Notes: a model not told the origin generated them from the sequence alone. DNA of 64,000 nt from Micractinium sp. NFX-FRZ (GCA_029339195.1 JAPTJF010000141.1:62001-126000); one strand, 5' to 3'. Counted from the first letter of the stretch, positions 1-12,355 are shown. Numbers and translations are program-made.

Positions 1-41
1 ATTCCGTGTATGCCCAACCCACACTCTCATGTCCCGTGCAG

Positions 42-1347
42 GCGAGGAGTACTTGGCATACAACGTTCGCCGCTGGGGCTCCGACGGTTGGTGCACCGGC
101 CTGCGGCGCAGCGGCCGCCCCGACGGCGCCCCCTTCTCTGACTGGCGCTGGTGGCCCAACTCTGTGAAGGCGCACCAGCTGCTGCTGCTGGCTCAGGAGC
201 AGGGCAAGGGGCGGGAGGCAAAGGAGGCGCTGCTGCGGGCCACGTGAGCGCACGGCAGGGGTGTGGGAGGGTTGGTCTGCTACAGCTGCTGCTGCCATCG
301 GCAAAGGACCAGGGTGCCGGAGGAGATCTGCTGGCAATGCCCGCCTGGCCTGCAGGTAGGCGGAGGGGCGCAACATCAGCGCGAGTCAGATTTTACCGCA
401 AGTTGCATGCTATGCTCTGCCGACCATGCTGTGCACGCTGCCCCCCTTGGCCCCCCGCAGGTATGAGGAGGGGCGCAACATCAGCGAGGTGGAGGCGCTG
501 GTGCAGGTGGCTTGGCTGTACACAGATGCACTCACCTGCAGCTGTCTGGGACACTTGGCTGTACTCTACGTGCCTGTATGGCATGGCATTTGATTGCGAC
601 GTGCCCACACACGACAGACCTCTATGACATGCCTTGACAAGGCTGTTCAGTGCCGGCAAGCCTCCTGCGATGCCTTGCCCCAGAGTAGCCCTTGGCAGTG
701 TTCAGTCAACGCAACGGTTGCATTTGTGATGAACAACATCCCTACGACGTGGCTGCAGGTGGCCCAGGGGCTGGGGCTGCAGCAGGGCGCAGATGATCTG
801 ATGCGCTACCTGTCGGAGGATGCGGGGCGGGCGGCTGTGCTGCGGGACGACAGCCGCGGCAAGCGCGAGTGCGTGGGCTGGGCCGTGGGTGGTGTGCAGA
901 GTCGCGAGAGGGGCGGGGGTGACGGTGGCTGTGTGGGGGAGGTGGTTGATGGCTCGTCGAGCACGGGTGTGTGTGGAATGGGGGAGGGAGAGTGGGAGCT
1001 GAGTGGGCGGCGTGAGGATGCGGGAGGGCCGGCAAAGAGGGGAGCGACCGAGCAGCGGGCTCTCAACAGGCAGCAGCCGTTTGCAACCTCTCCAGTGTGT
1101 CTCCAGCATGGCATGGCATGCCAGCTCAGCGTCAGCTGCCAGGGCTGAATACCTTGCCCCACCCAAACGAGGCGTTGGTCGCTCCCCCCTGCCGCGCAGG
1201 CTGAACATCAGTGGGGTGCCATACTTTATTGTGAGCAGCAGCGGCGGCGATGGCAGCACAGGGAAGCGGTATGCACTGTCGGGAGCGCAGCCCGCGCCGG
1301 CATTTGCTGGGGCTTTCAGCAAGGCGCTGGCGGGCCAGTCCCAGTAG
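42..1347 (+). CDS. DsbA/FrnE-like thioredoxin-fold oxidoreductase, 3' part (5' end outside window)
   Basis: Partial gene. I model four exons: 42-243, 461-506, 759-868 and 1200-1347, all with GT-AG borders. The first exon follows an acceptor at 38-41, so earlier exons lie left of the window. The last exon has the cis-proline region of the DsbA/FrnE family (NISGVPYFIV), followed by the family's typical YALSGAQPAPAFAGAF ending. The exon at 759-868 encodes the helical LGLQQGADDLMRYLSEDAG segment that precedes it. Known members are thiol oxidoreductases or 2-hydroxychromene-carboxylate-isomerase-like proteins. The N-terminal CxxC, if there is one, is not in the window, so catalytic competence cannot be judged. 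Intron 1 contains a decayed copy of the start of exon 461-506. A TGTAA signal lies 164 bases past the stop. Family call secure; substrate unknown. Confidence 0.82.
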
Positions 1348-1665
1348 CCCTGCAGGAGTTGCTGCTTGGCAGGGGTGGTGAAGGAGGTGAGCAGAGGCAA
1401 TACTCAGGAGCCAATAACAGGCCAGAGTGATGTTGCTGCCTGTACTCGGGTTGGCCTTGCTGCCAGCCTGGCAAGCTCTCTGCTTGCCATGCAATCCACT
1501 GAATTCAACATGTAACAGGCCGCCAGGAGCTTGCTACAACCTTCTGTGACACTAAGTGACACCAGTGCAACTTACTGCAAGCAAACTGCAAGAGAACAAG
1601 CACAGTGGATGCGCTTGCATGGACAGGGAGCACAGGTGCAGCGGTGCCCCAGCCGGGCAGCCACG
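1348..1665. other. Convergent intergenic region (3' ends of DsbA-like and AKR genes)
   Basis: About 320 bases hold the 3' UTRs of two genes that run toward each other. A TGTAA at 1511-1515 probably serves the plus-strand gene. I saw no TTACA (minus-strand TGTAA) for the aldo/keto reductase. No coding signal seen. Confidence 0.6.
1511..1515 (+). terminator. Candidate poly(A) signal TGTAA for the DsbA-like gene
   Basis: TGTAA is the usual green-algal polyadenylation signal. It lies 164 bases after the stop at 1347, a plausible 3' UTR length. No transcript evidence. Confidence 0.35.
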
Positions 1666-3629
1666 TCAGCCGTGCTGCCCAAACTTGAGCGCCCCCTCTA
1701 TTGCCAGGGCATCCAACTCCTCCACGTCACCCCCCGCCAGCCGCCACCCCAGGGCCCCCGTGTTGGCGGCAGCCTGCTCGGCATTCTTGGCGCCCGGGAT
1801 GGGCACAGCCCCCTTGCAGATGAGCCAATTGAGCGCCACCTGGCGGGCAGCAGGGGCAGCAGGGGGAGCACGCCGTGGGTGTCAATAGCAGCAAGCGAGC
1901 GAACTTGTTATGGCACTTGGGCGCACGAGGGAAGCCTCACAGCGGCGACAGCGCGCACAGCACAGGCAGCGTACCCAAGGGTGGCGCACTGTCCAGCCCC
2001 GTCCCTCCCCCGCCACGCCCTTCCCCTCTGCATGCCGTCCGCAGCCCTACCTGCGCGGGCGTCTTGCCGCCGTGCGCCTCGCCCAGCAGGCGCAGGCGGT
2101 CCACAATCGGGTCGATACGCTCAAACCCATAGGCGCCAAACCGCCTGGCCCCCTGCAACATGAGTGAGGACGGGGCAGGCGGACTGAATTAGCCCCCGGA
2201 TCCCTCACACAAGGCATCCCCTGCCTGCCTGCTGCATGCCTGCCCCTCATGGGCCGCTGAGCTGCCGGGCGGGCTGGGCGAGGCTGGGCCCACTCGCCTT
2301 GGGTGCGTTGCCTGCCGAGTACTTTCCCGTCAGCCGCCCCATCGCCAGCGGGCTATACGCCATCATCCTGCACGGCGCAGGGGTGCGGTCCAGTGGCAGG
2401 GTTGGCAGGCAGGCTGGGATTCGGTTGGCGGCGCAGGGAGGGGTGCACGACGTAGAGAGCGCAGGCTGGGAGCCAGCAGAGGGAGGGAGGGCAGGTGCAC
2501 AGCATGCACAGCGTGTGTTATGACGCCGCGCAGTGGGCGGGACACGGAGCCAAGTGTCCTTTTGAAGCCGCCATAGTCTCATCCCCAACCCTGCACCACC
2601 CAAGCCTGGCCCCGGCCCTGTCCCTCCCCTTGTGCTCACCCCACGCCCAGCTCCGAGCACGCGTCCAGCAGCCCGCTGCGGGCGGGCAGCGCGTGGCACA
2701 GCGAAAACTCCACCTGCGCAGGTTGGCAACAGACGTTGGGTCAGCAGGAGGGCGGGGGCAGGGCAGGCTGGACATCAGATGGGATGAGAAGCTGAGCACA
2801 GGCAGCAGCTGTGCAGGTGCCATCGTTTCTGTTTGCAGTCGCAGCTAGTCAGCTGCCCTGCCCGCCTTGCACGCGTGCTCGTGCCTCTCTCCTCCACCTG
2901 GCCCCACACCTGGCCCCACCTGGCTCCGTTGCCAGTGGTGTCAACGCTTCATGGCCCAGGCACAGCACAGCACAGCGCGACATAGCACAACAAGGCACGG
3001 CACAGCACAGCACAGCACAGCGTGGCACAGCACGGCACAGCGCAGCACAGCACAGCACAGCGCGGCACAGCACGGCGCAGCGTGGCGTGGCCCCACCTGG
3101 TTGACCGCCAGTGGGATGCCCCTCTCCGCCAGCACGCGGTGGGTCTCCCGCACCTGGGCCTCCGAGTAATTGGACACCCCCACGCTCCGTGCCAGCCCGC
3201 TCTCCACCGCCGTGGCCAGGCTGCTGGCCAGGGTCTGCAATCAGAGGAGGCACTGGGGTGCAGTGATGCGAGCACGGGTTGATGCCGGCAGGCAGGGCAC
3301 TTCCGGCAGCATGGGCAGCATGGGCAGCGAGGGAGCGCCATGCGCCGCAATGCGCGGGGGCAGGCAAGGGCCGCAGGGAGAGAACGTCCTGGCCTGTACA
3401 CGAACGTGGGGGGCATGCAGGAGCTGCAGAAACCGTCCAGGAGCTGCATGCGTGCGCACAACAGGTCCAAGTGGTGCATGCACGCAGGTGCCACGCCATT
3501 GGGTCGTGCGGATGCCAGGCGCCTGTCGCCCCGCCAAAGCAGCCCAAAGAGCAGCAGCAGCAGCAGCAGCACACCTGGCTGGACTTTAAATCACCCCTCA
3601 TGCAGCAAGTAACAATCGATGAAGCAGCA

Positions 3630-3666
<37 letters not shown>

Positions 3667-4862
3667 CTGACCTTGATTGAGTTGAAGGTGGCAACGGGTG
3701 AGTGCACCAGGTAGCAATCCACGGATTCCACCCCCAGCCGGCCCACTGCATGCCACGAGGAGGGGCAGGCGGGTGGTGGAACGAAGCAGGGCACACCATG
3801 CATGTGGCGCTGTGCCAGCGGGGCACGCAGCGGGCGGCGCTGGCAGCGGTAAGCAGGCAGCGCAGGGCGGAGGCAGCAAGCAGCACCTGCCCGCTTGCGA
3901 GGGTGCTGCGGGCAGTGGTGCAGCGGGCGGGCGGATGCAGAGCTGGCTGCCCCACCAAGACCCACCCACCGGATGCGTTGAGTGCTGCCATCATGCTGCG
4001 TGGCTCAAACAGCCGCCAGGGAAGGGGAATATACTTGCTGACGACGACGGGCTTCAAAGCGCTGCTGCTGCTGCTGCCGCTGCCGCCTTCAGCCGTCCCC
4101 TCTGCACCGCCGCCTTTCATGCAGGCCGACAGGAAGCGCTCTGACGCACCCCACCCGCCAAACAGGCCGCCGCCGTCTGCGGCATGGAGAGCGGGCGGGG
4201 CAGCGCAGTGGGATGCAGGCGCAGGTGCCTGCGCAGGCATGCGCTCCTAGCACGGCAGCAGCGTGCAGGATGCTGTTTTAGCACACGCCAGCCTTGCACA
4301 ACGGGCCCACGACTACATCTGCGCGCGACATAGTACGGCTGGGAGCCACGTTTGAGTCGGTGCTGTATTTCATGGGCGGGGAATGGTTGCCACGGCTACA
4401 GCCCGAAAGCTCACAGCTCTCTGCGGAGTCCAAGAGGTTGACGCCGCCCGCCAGCGCTGCATTGTATGCCCCACGCATCGTGTCTGTTGTGATGCCATCG
4501 TCATATGACCCATAGCCCCAGGTCTGCAGGCAAGTGGTTGAAGGGATGGAGGGGTGTATGGTACAGCACAAGGTGCCACATGGGGCAGGCGGGCAAGGCA
4601 GCCAAGCGGGCCCCAGGAACGGTTGGGGTGCAGCGGTAGCAGTGCAGCAACCGGAGGAAGGGGCAGGGCGGGTGACACGGGGTGACAAGGTGGGCAAAAC
4701 CCACGCAGGCCGCAAACCAGGGCGGTACGTGGCCGGCAGGGGGGGATGTCTGGGCAGCTTGTTGCCACGCTCTGCGCTCACCATGCTGTCGCCCCAACTC
4801 CACAACCCCATGCCCAATGGGGCGGAGATCTCAAGGGGGCCGAGCTTGACAGGCTGCTCCAT
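1666..4862 (-). CDS. Aldo/keto reductase, NADPH-dependent (plant pyridoxal reductase/At1g06690-like)
   Basis: Nine exons on the minus strand: 4862-4782, 4523-4415, 4176-3970, 3745-3672, 3234-3097, 2713-2640, 2367-2298, 2152-2051 and 1839-1666. They give about 342 aa, the normal AKR length. All four catalytic tetrad residues are visible: Asp near 59 (NLLDSAESY), Tyr near 64, Lys near 111 (VVVSKY) and His near 147 (YLVHSP). The NADPH-binding C-terminal half (GVSNYSEAQ, AYSPLAMGRL, PIPGAKNAEQ) is also present. The family reduces carbonyls to alcohols; the closest plant relatives are pyridoxal reductase-like plastid enzymes, but I see no clear transit peptide here. The intron 2297-2153 needs a GC donor. 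A CTG tract starts seven bases after the donor of exon 3745-3672, and a pentameric repeat fills the next-but-one intron. Fold certain; substrate unknown. Confidence 0.92.
2961..3090. repeat. Degenerate CACAG/CACGG pentamer tandem repeat in an AKR intron
   Basis: About 25 units of CACAG, CACGG, CGCAG and similar run up to the donor at 3096 of the AKR gene (minus strand). The same pentamer type appears in introns at 28618-28646, 47795-47820 and 60281-60359. Confidence 0.85.
3622..3664. repeat. CAG/CTG trinucleotide repeat at a 5' splice site
   Basis: A nearly pure (CAG)n tract of about 14 units on the plus strand reads as (CTG)n in the AKR transcript. It begins seven bases after the exon 3745-3672 donor. 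A shorter CAG run sits at 3549-3572 in the same intron. Confidence 0.9.
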
Positions 4863-5482
4863 GTTGAGTCAGTGCCAGGTGGGGTACAGCGGTGACGCTG
4901 CCAAGGCGGCGGGTGGGGGAGGTGTCGGGCAGCGGGACGGGGCTAGGGCGGTCTGGAGGGTACTGGCTGCTGTGTGCGGCTCCCAACGAGAGTTTGTGCC
5001 CTAGCAAGCCTACCCTGGCGCTCTGCGAGTCGCCTACAAAGAGGGGGCGCTCTGTCGAAATGAAGGTAGACTGCTGTGTAGAGCTCGCGGATGATAATCG
5101 AATGGAGTTTCTCGAAAGAATTGATAGCAGCCATGCCGCAGCGCTCTCCTTCAAGTGCAAAAACCCCTGCCAGCCTGGCGCCCCGCTTTTCGCCCAAAAC
5201 CCGTATCGCAGGACTTAGACAGCTGTTCACTGGCATCAGGCTTCACCAGAATACTTCTGCATGCTCGGCTGCCCCTGCAGCTTGTTCACTTTGCGCCAGG
5301 CATCTGCTGCTCTTCCTAACCGTGTCTCTCTCCCTCGCAGTTGCGCTGCAACTTCTGTCAGGCCGTCGAGAGGGCATCTGGCACGGCGGCAGAGCCCGGG
5401 GCGCCGGGTCAGCGGCAGTAGCGGCGGCGCTGGCAGCACCGGCGGCACTGGCAGCTGCGGCGTCACACAGCAGGCGGGCAGG
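4863..5482. promoter_or_regulatory. Divergent spacer between aldo/keto reductase and proton channel
   Basis: About 620 bases between two start codons pointing apart, presumably with both promoters and 5' UTRs. An acceptor-like run (TCTCTCCCTCGCAG) ends at 5340, so the proton-channel transcript may have a 5' UTR intron. No TATA box recognised. Confidence 0.45.
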
Positions 5483-8400
5483 ATGAGCCTCAGCCGCCGC
5501 CTGGCCAGCCGCAGCTGCAGCCGTCGCTCCACCAGGGGCGGCAGCTCGATGCACGACCCAAGCAACCTGGGCAGCGGCGGCGGCAGCAGCCTGGGCGGCG
5601 GCGGCGGCGGCGGCAGCGAGGGCGCCACAGTGGCGGGGCATGTGGGGCGCCAGCGAGACGGGCTGCCGCGCTTGCCCAGCCATCTGGAATTTGATAACCA
5701 CTATGACCCAGAGGACCACTGCCCCGTGTGCTCGCTGGGTGAGCCGGAGCCGGCCGGTTGGATGGAGGGAGGCAGGGGTGGGGCAGCGGAAGGTGTGTGA
5801 TGTGGCACCAGTGGACGGCAGGAGTGGGGTGGCATGGGGTGGGGTGTGAGGGCCATGCTCTGCTGTGCACCTGCTGTGCAACAAGGACTTCCAGGGAAGC
5901 GCGGTCAAGCGGGCGGCACTGACTGAAGCCACCCTGCCTGCCCAAGCAGCTGGCCTGCCACATCCCCTCCCCTGCCCTCTGCCCTGCCTGTAGAGGAGGG
6001 GGAAGAGCACCCCCAAGGCGCGGTGCCCTCCCACGCGGCCACCCACCTGCTTCAATCTCTGGAGGCGCCCACAGCGGCCACCCCGCTGCGCAGCATAGAT
6101 GAGCATGGGTTGGCGCTGCTGGACTCGCTGCGCCGGCCCAAGGAGAAGCCCTCTTGGTGGGGCTCCAAACACGCGGGCAAGCAGGCAAGCAGGAGCAGCA
6201 GGGGCGGCAGCTTTGTGTGCCCGCTGTGCCCGCTGTGCCAGCTGTGCCTGCTGGGCTCCCACCTCATGGCACCTGCGTTGCCTGCCCCTTGTCGATTCTC
6301 TTCCCGTCGTGCGTCCCTGCCTGCCCTCCCGCAGGCCAAGGCCGCCCACGTGTTGGAGAGCTCAGGGATGCACTACAGGTGATGCCCGCCTTGGCGGTGG
6401 CGAGGAAGTGTCGCGCCAAGACAGGGGGGCAGGCAGGGCAGGGGAGCGCGCCCTTGCAGTGCTGCACTCGGCAGTGTGCTCCCAAGGCAGGGCTGGCAGA
6501 ACGCGCTACGACAGCGCCGCAGTCGGCAGCATGCTTGCACTGGTGAAGCTGCCGGACCCGTCTGCTTGCTCCTCGCAAAGCCCTCCCTCCTTTGCTCAGC
6601 GCAAGCAACCCAACAGCTATCCAGCCGTCCTGCCACCCTGCCTGATGCCCTGCCATCCGCCTGCCCGCCCGCCCGCCCGCCCGCCCGGGGTGCAGCATCA
6701 TCGCGCTGACCCTGCTCGACTTGGGTGTGGTGGTGACGGAGCTCATCCTGAGCAGCATCTACCCCATCCGAGACGAGGCGCCGCATGCAGGTGGGTGCAA
6801 GTGGGCTGGGCTGCATTGGGGCCCAGCGCACATCCGTGCGCAGCGGGCGCAGCGTGCAGGCGGGTGCGCGGGCCGGAAGGCAAGGCGGAGCTGAGCTGGG
6901 TGCTGAAATGTGTGTGACTTATGATGGATGGATGGATGGGAGGTGCTTGTGGTGGTGGGTGCTGGCGTGTATGTGATTGGTGGACGGCTAACCCCACCTC
7001 CCGCCCACCTGACCCCTGCAGTGCACAGCGCTGGGGTGGCCTTGCCCCTGGGTGCTCATCCCCTGGCCTCCATCCCTTGACACTCACAATCCACCCGCCT
7101 CCCCGCACAACGTTGCCCACCCCCTGCAGTGCACAGCGCCGAGGAGGTTCTCTCCTGGTGCTCCATCTCCATATTGTGCATCTTTGTGGCGGAGCTGCTG
7201 GCCAAGCTGGCCGTGTTTGGGCACACATACTTCACACGCAGCTGGTGAGGGTGCAGCCCACAGGGGAGTGTTGTGTGCCATCTATTTGTTCTGGTTATGG
7301 TGATTTCACGTGTTTGGATGCAATGACTTCATGCGCAGCTGGTGAGGCTGCATACACCAGGGTGGGGGGTGGGATGCCTGTTGTTGTTCCGGTGTTTGGG
7401 GGATGCTTGGGCACACATACTTCACCAGCAGCTGGTGAGGGTGCAGCCCAGGGGATGTGCTCTGTTTGCATGCTTGTTCTGGTGTTTGAAACATGTTTGT
7501 CTACACTTGCTCCACCCGCAAATGATGAGGGCAGCAGCCGGGCGTTTGGGGTGGGGAGGAGGTGAACGGGCGGCAGCGGAGGCAGACGCAGGTGTGTGGT
7601 ACACATGCTTTACAAGCAGTGCTGGACACAAGTGGGGCTGGAGGCATGCATGCACGCATGCATGCTTGCAGGCGGGCAGATAGGCGGGCGGGCATGCGGG
7701 CAGCAGGCAGGCAGCCCAGTCCTGCATGCAGGCGTGGCAGTGCCTCCACCTCCTTCCTGCACCCCACACTGGCTTCCCCCCTCGCCCCTTCCCTCCCTCC
7801 CTCCCTCCCAATGCTGCCCCTCCAACTCCGCCACCCGTGCTCCCCGCCCCCGCTCCCTGCCAGGTGGCACATGGCTGATGCCGTGGTTGTGGTGGCCTCC
7901 CTCACGCTGGAGCTGACCCTGAGGGGCATCGCCCAGGAGGTTGCCTCCCTCCTCGTCTTCTTCCGGTGAGCCAGCCAGCCAGCCAGGGAGTGAGCCAGTT
8001 GGGGAGCCGTGCGTGGCGTCTGTGGTGCTTTGCCCGCCGTTTTCTGCGGTGGGTGGGCGACCCAGCGGGCAGCCATGCGTGGCGGTGTCGTCGGTGCTGT
8101 TGTGCTGTGCTCGCACTCTTCGGTGGTCAGGTGAGTGAGCGAGGGAGCGTGCCAGAAGGCATGGGTGGTGGTGTTCTCAGGGGACCCTGGCCAGCCTTGC
8201 GAGGCCAGCCCACTCTGCACACACCCGTGTGCCCCCAACGGCGAAAGCCTCCCGCCCCTGCCCCATGCCCCGCTTGCCCGCTCCTCGCCCTGCCGCATCG
8301 CATCATCCTCCACCCGCCACCGCCTGGCCGCCCCCTGTTCTCTGTCGGCAGCAGCCTCAACTGCCTCCCGCGCATCGTGCGCATGCATGAGAAGGTGCAG

Positions 8401-9230
8401 TGGCAGCATCATCTGACCGACCAATCCCCCCCACCTTCACCCCGCCTCCCTTTGCGCAGCCTCTGGCGCCTGCTGCGCGTCATGCACGGCGTGGCAGAGG
8501 CGATGGAGGTACATCACGAGGAGGAGCTGAGGCACCACCACAGCCTGGTGCACGGCCTGCAAAAGGTGTGTTGGGGGGTGCGTTGGGGCCTGCCTGCATC
8601 ACCCACGGCCGGGTGCATGCCCTGCAGAAGGATGGGTGGCAGGCAGCCTGCAAGGGATGGAGCTGCGTGTGCAGCGGGCTGGTGTCAAGGGTGTGTCGGT
8701 CGTGCAGGGTGTGAAGCAGGAGGCGGGGGTTGCTGGGGAGGGTGGGGTGGGGGGCGATGTGAGCGTACCTGCCTGCCTGGGGGTTTGTGAGGAGGAGCGA
8801 GAGGAGGGGGCAAGAGTTCAGGTTGCCTGCCCGGCCGATCAAACACGCTGGACGAGCTCGCTGCACCCTGACACTGCTGCTTGCGTGCATCTGTCAATGT
8901 TCCTCCCCTTCTTCTTCCCTGCCTCCCCAGGACCTGGCATCTGAGCACCGGCGTGTGCGGCAGCTGGAGCGCGAGGTGGCAGCGCTGTCGGGTGCTGCCA
9001 CAGCCGCCGGCCTGGATGTCGCTTCGGTGCTGCGCCTGGCTGCCATGGCGGCCTCACAGCCGGACGAAATGCTGCTCGAGGCGGTGCACGAGGCTGGCAA
9101 GAGCGCGAGCGGCAAGAGCAAGGGCAGTGGCAGCGACGGTGGCAGCAGCGGCAGCAGCAGCCGCCACAGCCATCACCACCACCACCACCGGCGCCACAGC
9201 AACAACGCAAACGGGGTGCAGGAGGTCTAA
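5483..9230 (+). CDS. HVCN1: Voltage-gated proton channel, Hv1 type (voltage-sensor domain only)
   Basis: Exons modelled: 5483-5738, 5994-6184, 6335-6378, 6696-6790, 7130-7244, 7864-7965, 8460-8565 and 8931-9230, about 402 aa. The four-helix voltage sensor is complete. S1 carries the selectivity Asp (LLDLGVVVTELIL, Asp near 172). S2 has FVAELLAKLAVF. S3 has MADAVVVVASLTLEL. S4 shows the Hv1 signature RxWRxxR as RLWRLLRVMHG (Arg near 268, 271 and 274; Trp near 270). There is no pore domain. As in animal Hv1, S4 runs into a C-terminal coiled coil, here His-rich, and the tail ends with a native run of six His near 384-389. The channel should conduct H+ outward across plasma or vesicle membrane. 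The 150-base intron 6185-6334 has a GC donor and no in-frame stop, so it may be retained (452 aa). An in-frame ATG at 5261 could extend the N-terminus. Confidence 0.93.
6662..6687. repeat. (CCCG)n tract abutting a splice acceptor
   Basis: A short CCCGCCCG tract fills the pyrimidine-tract position just upstream of the 3' splice site at 6695 in the proton-channel gene. Confidence 0.8.
7209..7635 (+). repeat. Tandem array of decayed copies of the S2-exon 3' end plus donor
   Basis: The 3' end of exon 7130-7244 and its donor (key bases TTTGGGCACACATACTTCAC and GCTGGTGAGG) recur as diverging copies starting near 7309, 7402, 7489 and 7590. The period is about 87-101 bp. The copy near 7402 is almost identical to the real exon edge; the last is barely recognisable. 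All lie inside one intron. Confidence 0.85.
8355..8394 (+). other. Candidate alternative S4 exon (exon echo) of the proton channel
   Basis: This 40-base segment is preceded by AG (two possible acceptors, at 8351 and 8354) and followed by GTGCAG. It resembles the start of the S4 exon 8460-8565. With the 8354 acceptor it reads RLNCLPRIVRMHEK. Its entry and exit phases match the flanking exons 7864-7965 and 8931-9230. It cannot be spliced in series with 8460-8565 without a frameshift, so use would be mutually exclusive. It lacks the signature Trp. It could equally be a decayed duplicate that is never spliced. Confidence 0.35.
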
Positions 9231-9486
9231 CGGGCGTGGGTGCACTGCAGCCCTACCCCAACTGTAACTCACCTGTGCACAACAAACCTGCGCCGCAAGT
9301 GAACCCAGCAGCGCAGTCAACCCCTTGTGCAGGTAGTAGCGGCGGCGGCGGGTGGAAAGGCGAGGATGACTAGCCGCCAGGCGGCCACCAGGTTTCACTC
9401 CAACCCCGGCCCGCTGAGGTTGCGCGCGTTCCCAGGGCCTTACAAACAGACCTCCTGACCGCATTCTCAGCTCAGGCAGACCAACG
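9231..9486 (+). other. Tandem intergenic spacer, Hv1 to adenylate kinase
   Basis: This 256-base stretch contains a TGTAA at 9263-9267, 33 bases after the Hv1 stop and probably its poly(A) signal. The rest must hold the adenylate kinase promoter and 5' UTR. No TATA box recognised. Confidence 0.5.
9263..9267 (+). terminator. Candidate poly(A) signal TGTAA for Hv1
   Basis: TGTAA 33 bases after the Hv1 stop codon. If used, the 3' UTR is very short. Confidence 0.4.
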
Positions 9487-11610
<2,124 letters not shown>

Positions 11611-12355
11611 AGCCCCCGCTCACCACACCACAATCCTTTCGGTTGGCGGAGGCTCAAGCAGCTCGCACTCCGCCGCCCTCAGGCCCCAAGGGCTTGAGGC
11701 AGGTGTTTTCCCTTCTTTTCTTTCGACCGGCACTCGCGTCGCGCTCGTACTGCGTACGCAAGCGTGGCTGCCCGCGCAGCCTGCCCGCCTCGGGCTGCGT
11801 GCTTTCATTTGGGTGGCGTGGCGGCGCGCCCCTACAGCCCGCCCGCTGGTCCGGACCCCGGACCCTTCGTTGGCTGGCCGGTTGACGGGCTTGGGCTCTG
11901 CTCCCCATTTTTTACCACCCACCAGCATTATCAGCTTACCCTCAACAACAGACAGGCACTTGACCCTCCCTCTCCCCCTCACGATACATGCCATCTCCCC
12001 TCCTCTCCACATGCCCCGCTGAGGCACCTGCTGCCGCTGCACATTGTCCGCCCGGCCGGCCGGCCCTGACAGCACACTACCTGCCTGGCGTGCCCTGCGC
12101 CGGTATACTGCCCGCGCCTTCCAACATGTTAACATTACACGGCACGCGCATACATGGCACACGGCACCGGCGGAGAGGTGTTTGATGGGGCAGAGGCGGG
12201 AAGTGCATGGTTGAGGTCGGGTTGAAGCTCAGCACAGGATGTTGGTGCCAACGTTGAGCAACGGGGGCCAAGCCGGTAGACAGCTGCGCCGTGGGGACGC
12301 CAGGGGTGCAGTCCAGGCCCAGCCCCACTGGGCCCACCACTTAAATCCCAACTTC
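11611..12355. other. Convergent intergenic region (ADK and ASC-1 3' ends)
   Basis: About 745 bases, C-rich, with no coding signal supported. TTACA at 12135-12139 (TGTAA on the minus strand) lies 217 bases past the ASC-1 stop and is a plausible poly(A) signal. Confidence 0.55.
12135..12139 (-). terminator. Candidate poly(A) signal TGTAA for the ASC-1-like gene
   Basis: TGTAA on the minus strand, 217 bases downstream of the stop at 12356. Confidence 0.35.

Noticed and set aside
2849..4240. 463-aa minus-strand open frame across the AKR introns
   Set aside because: It reads through several AKR introns and the pentamer repeat; only the stretches that match AKR exons show family conservation.
4863..5482. 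Longer Hv1 N-terminus from the ATG at 5261
   Set aside because: In frame and possible, but an acceptor-like sequence at 5340 suggests this stretch is 5' UTR with an intron; kept only as an alternative.
7209..7635. CRISPR-like repeat/spacer array
   Set aside because: Copies are diverged, have exon sequence as unit and no constant-length spacers; a eukaryotic intronic tandem duplication explains it.
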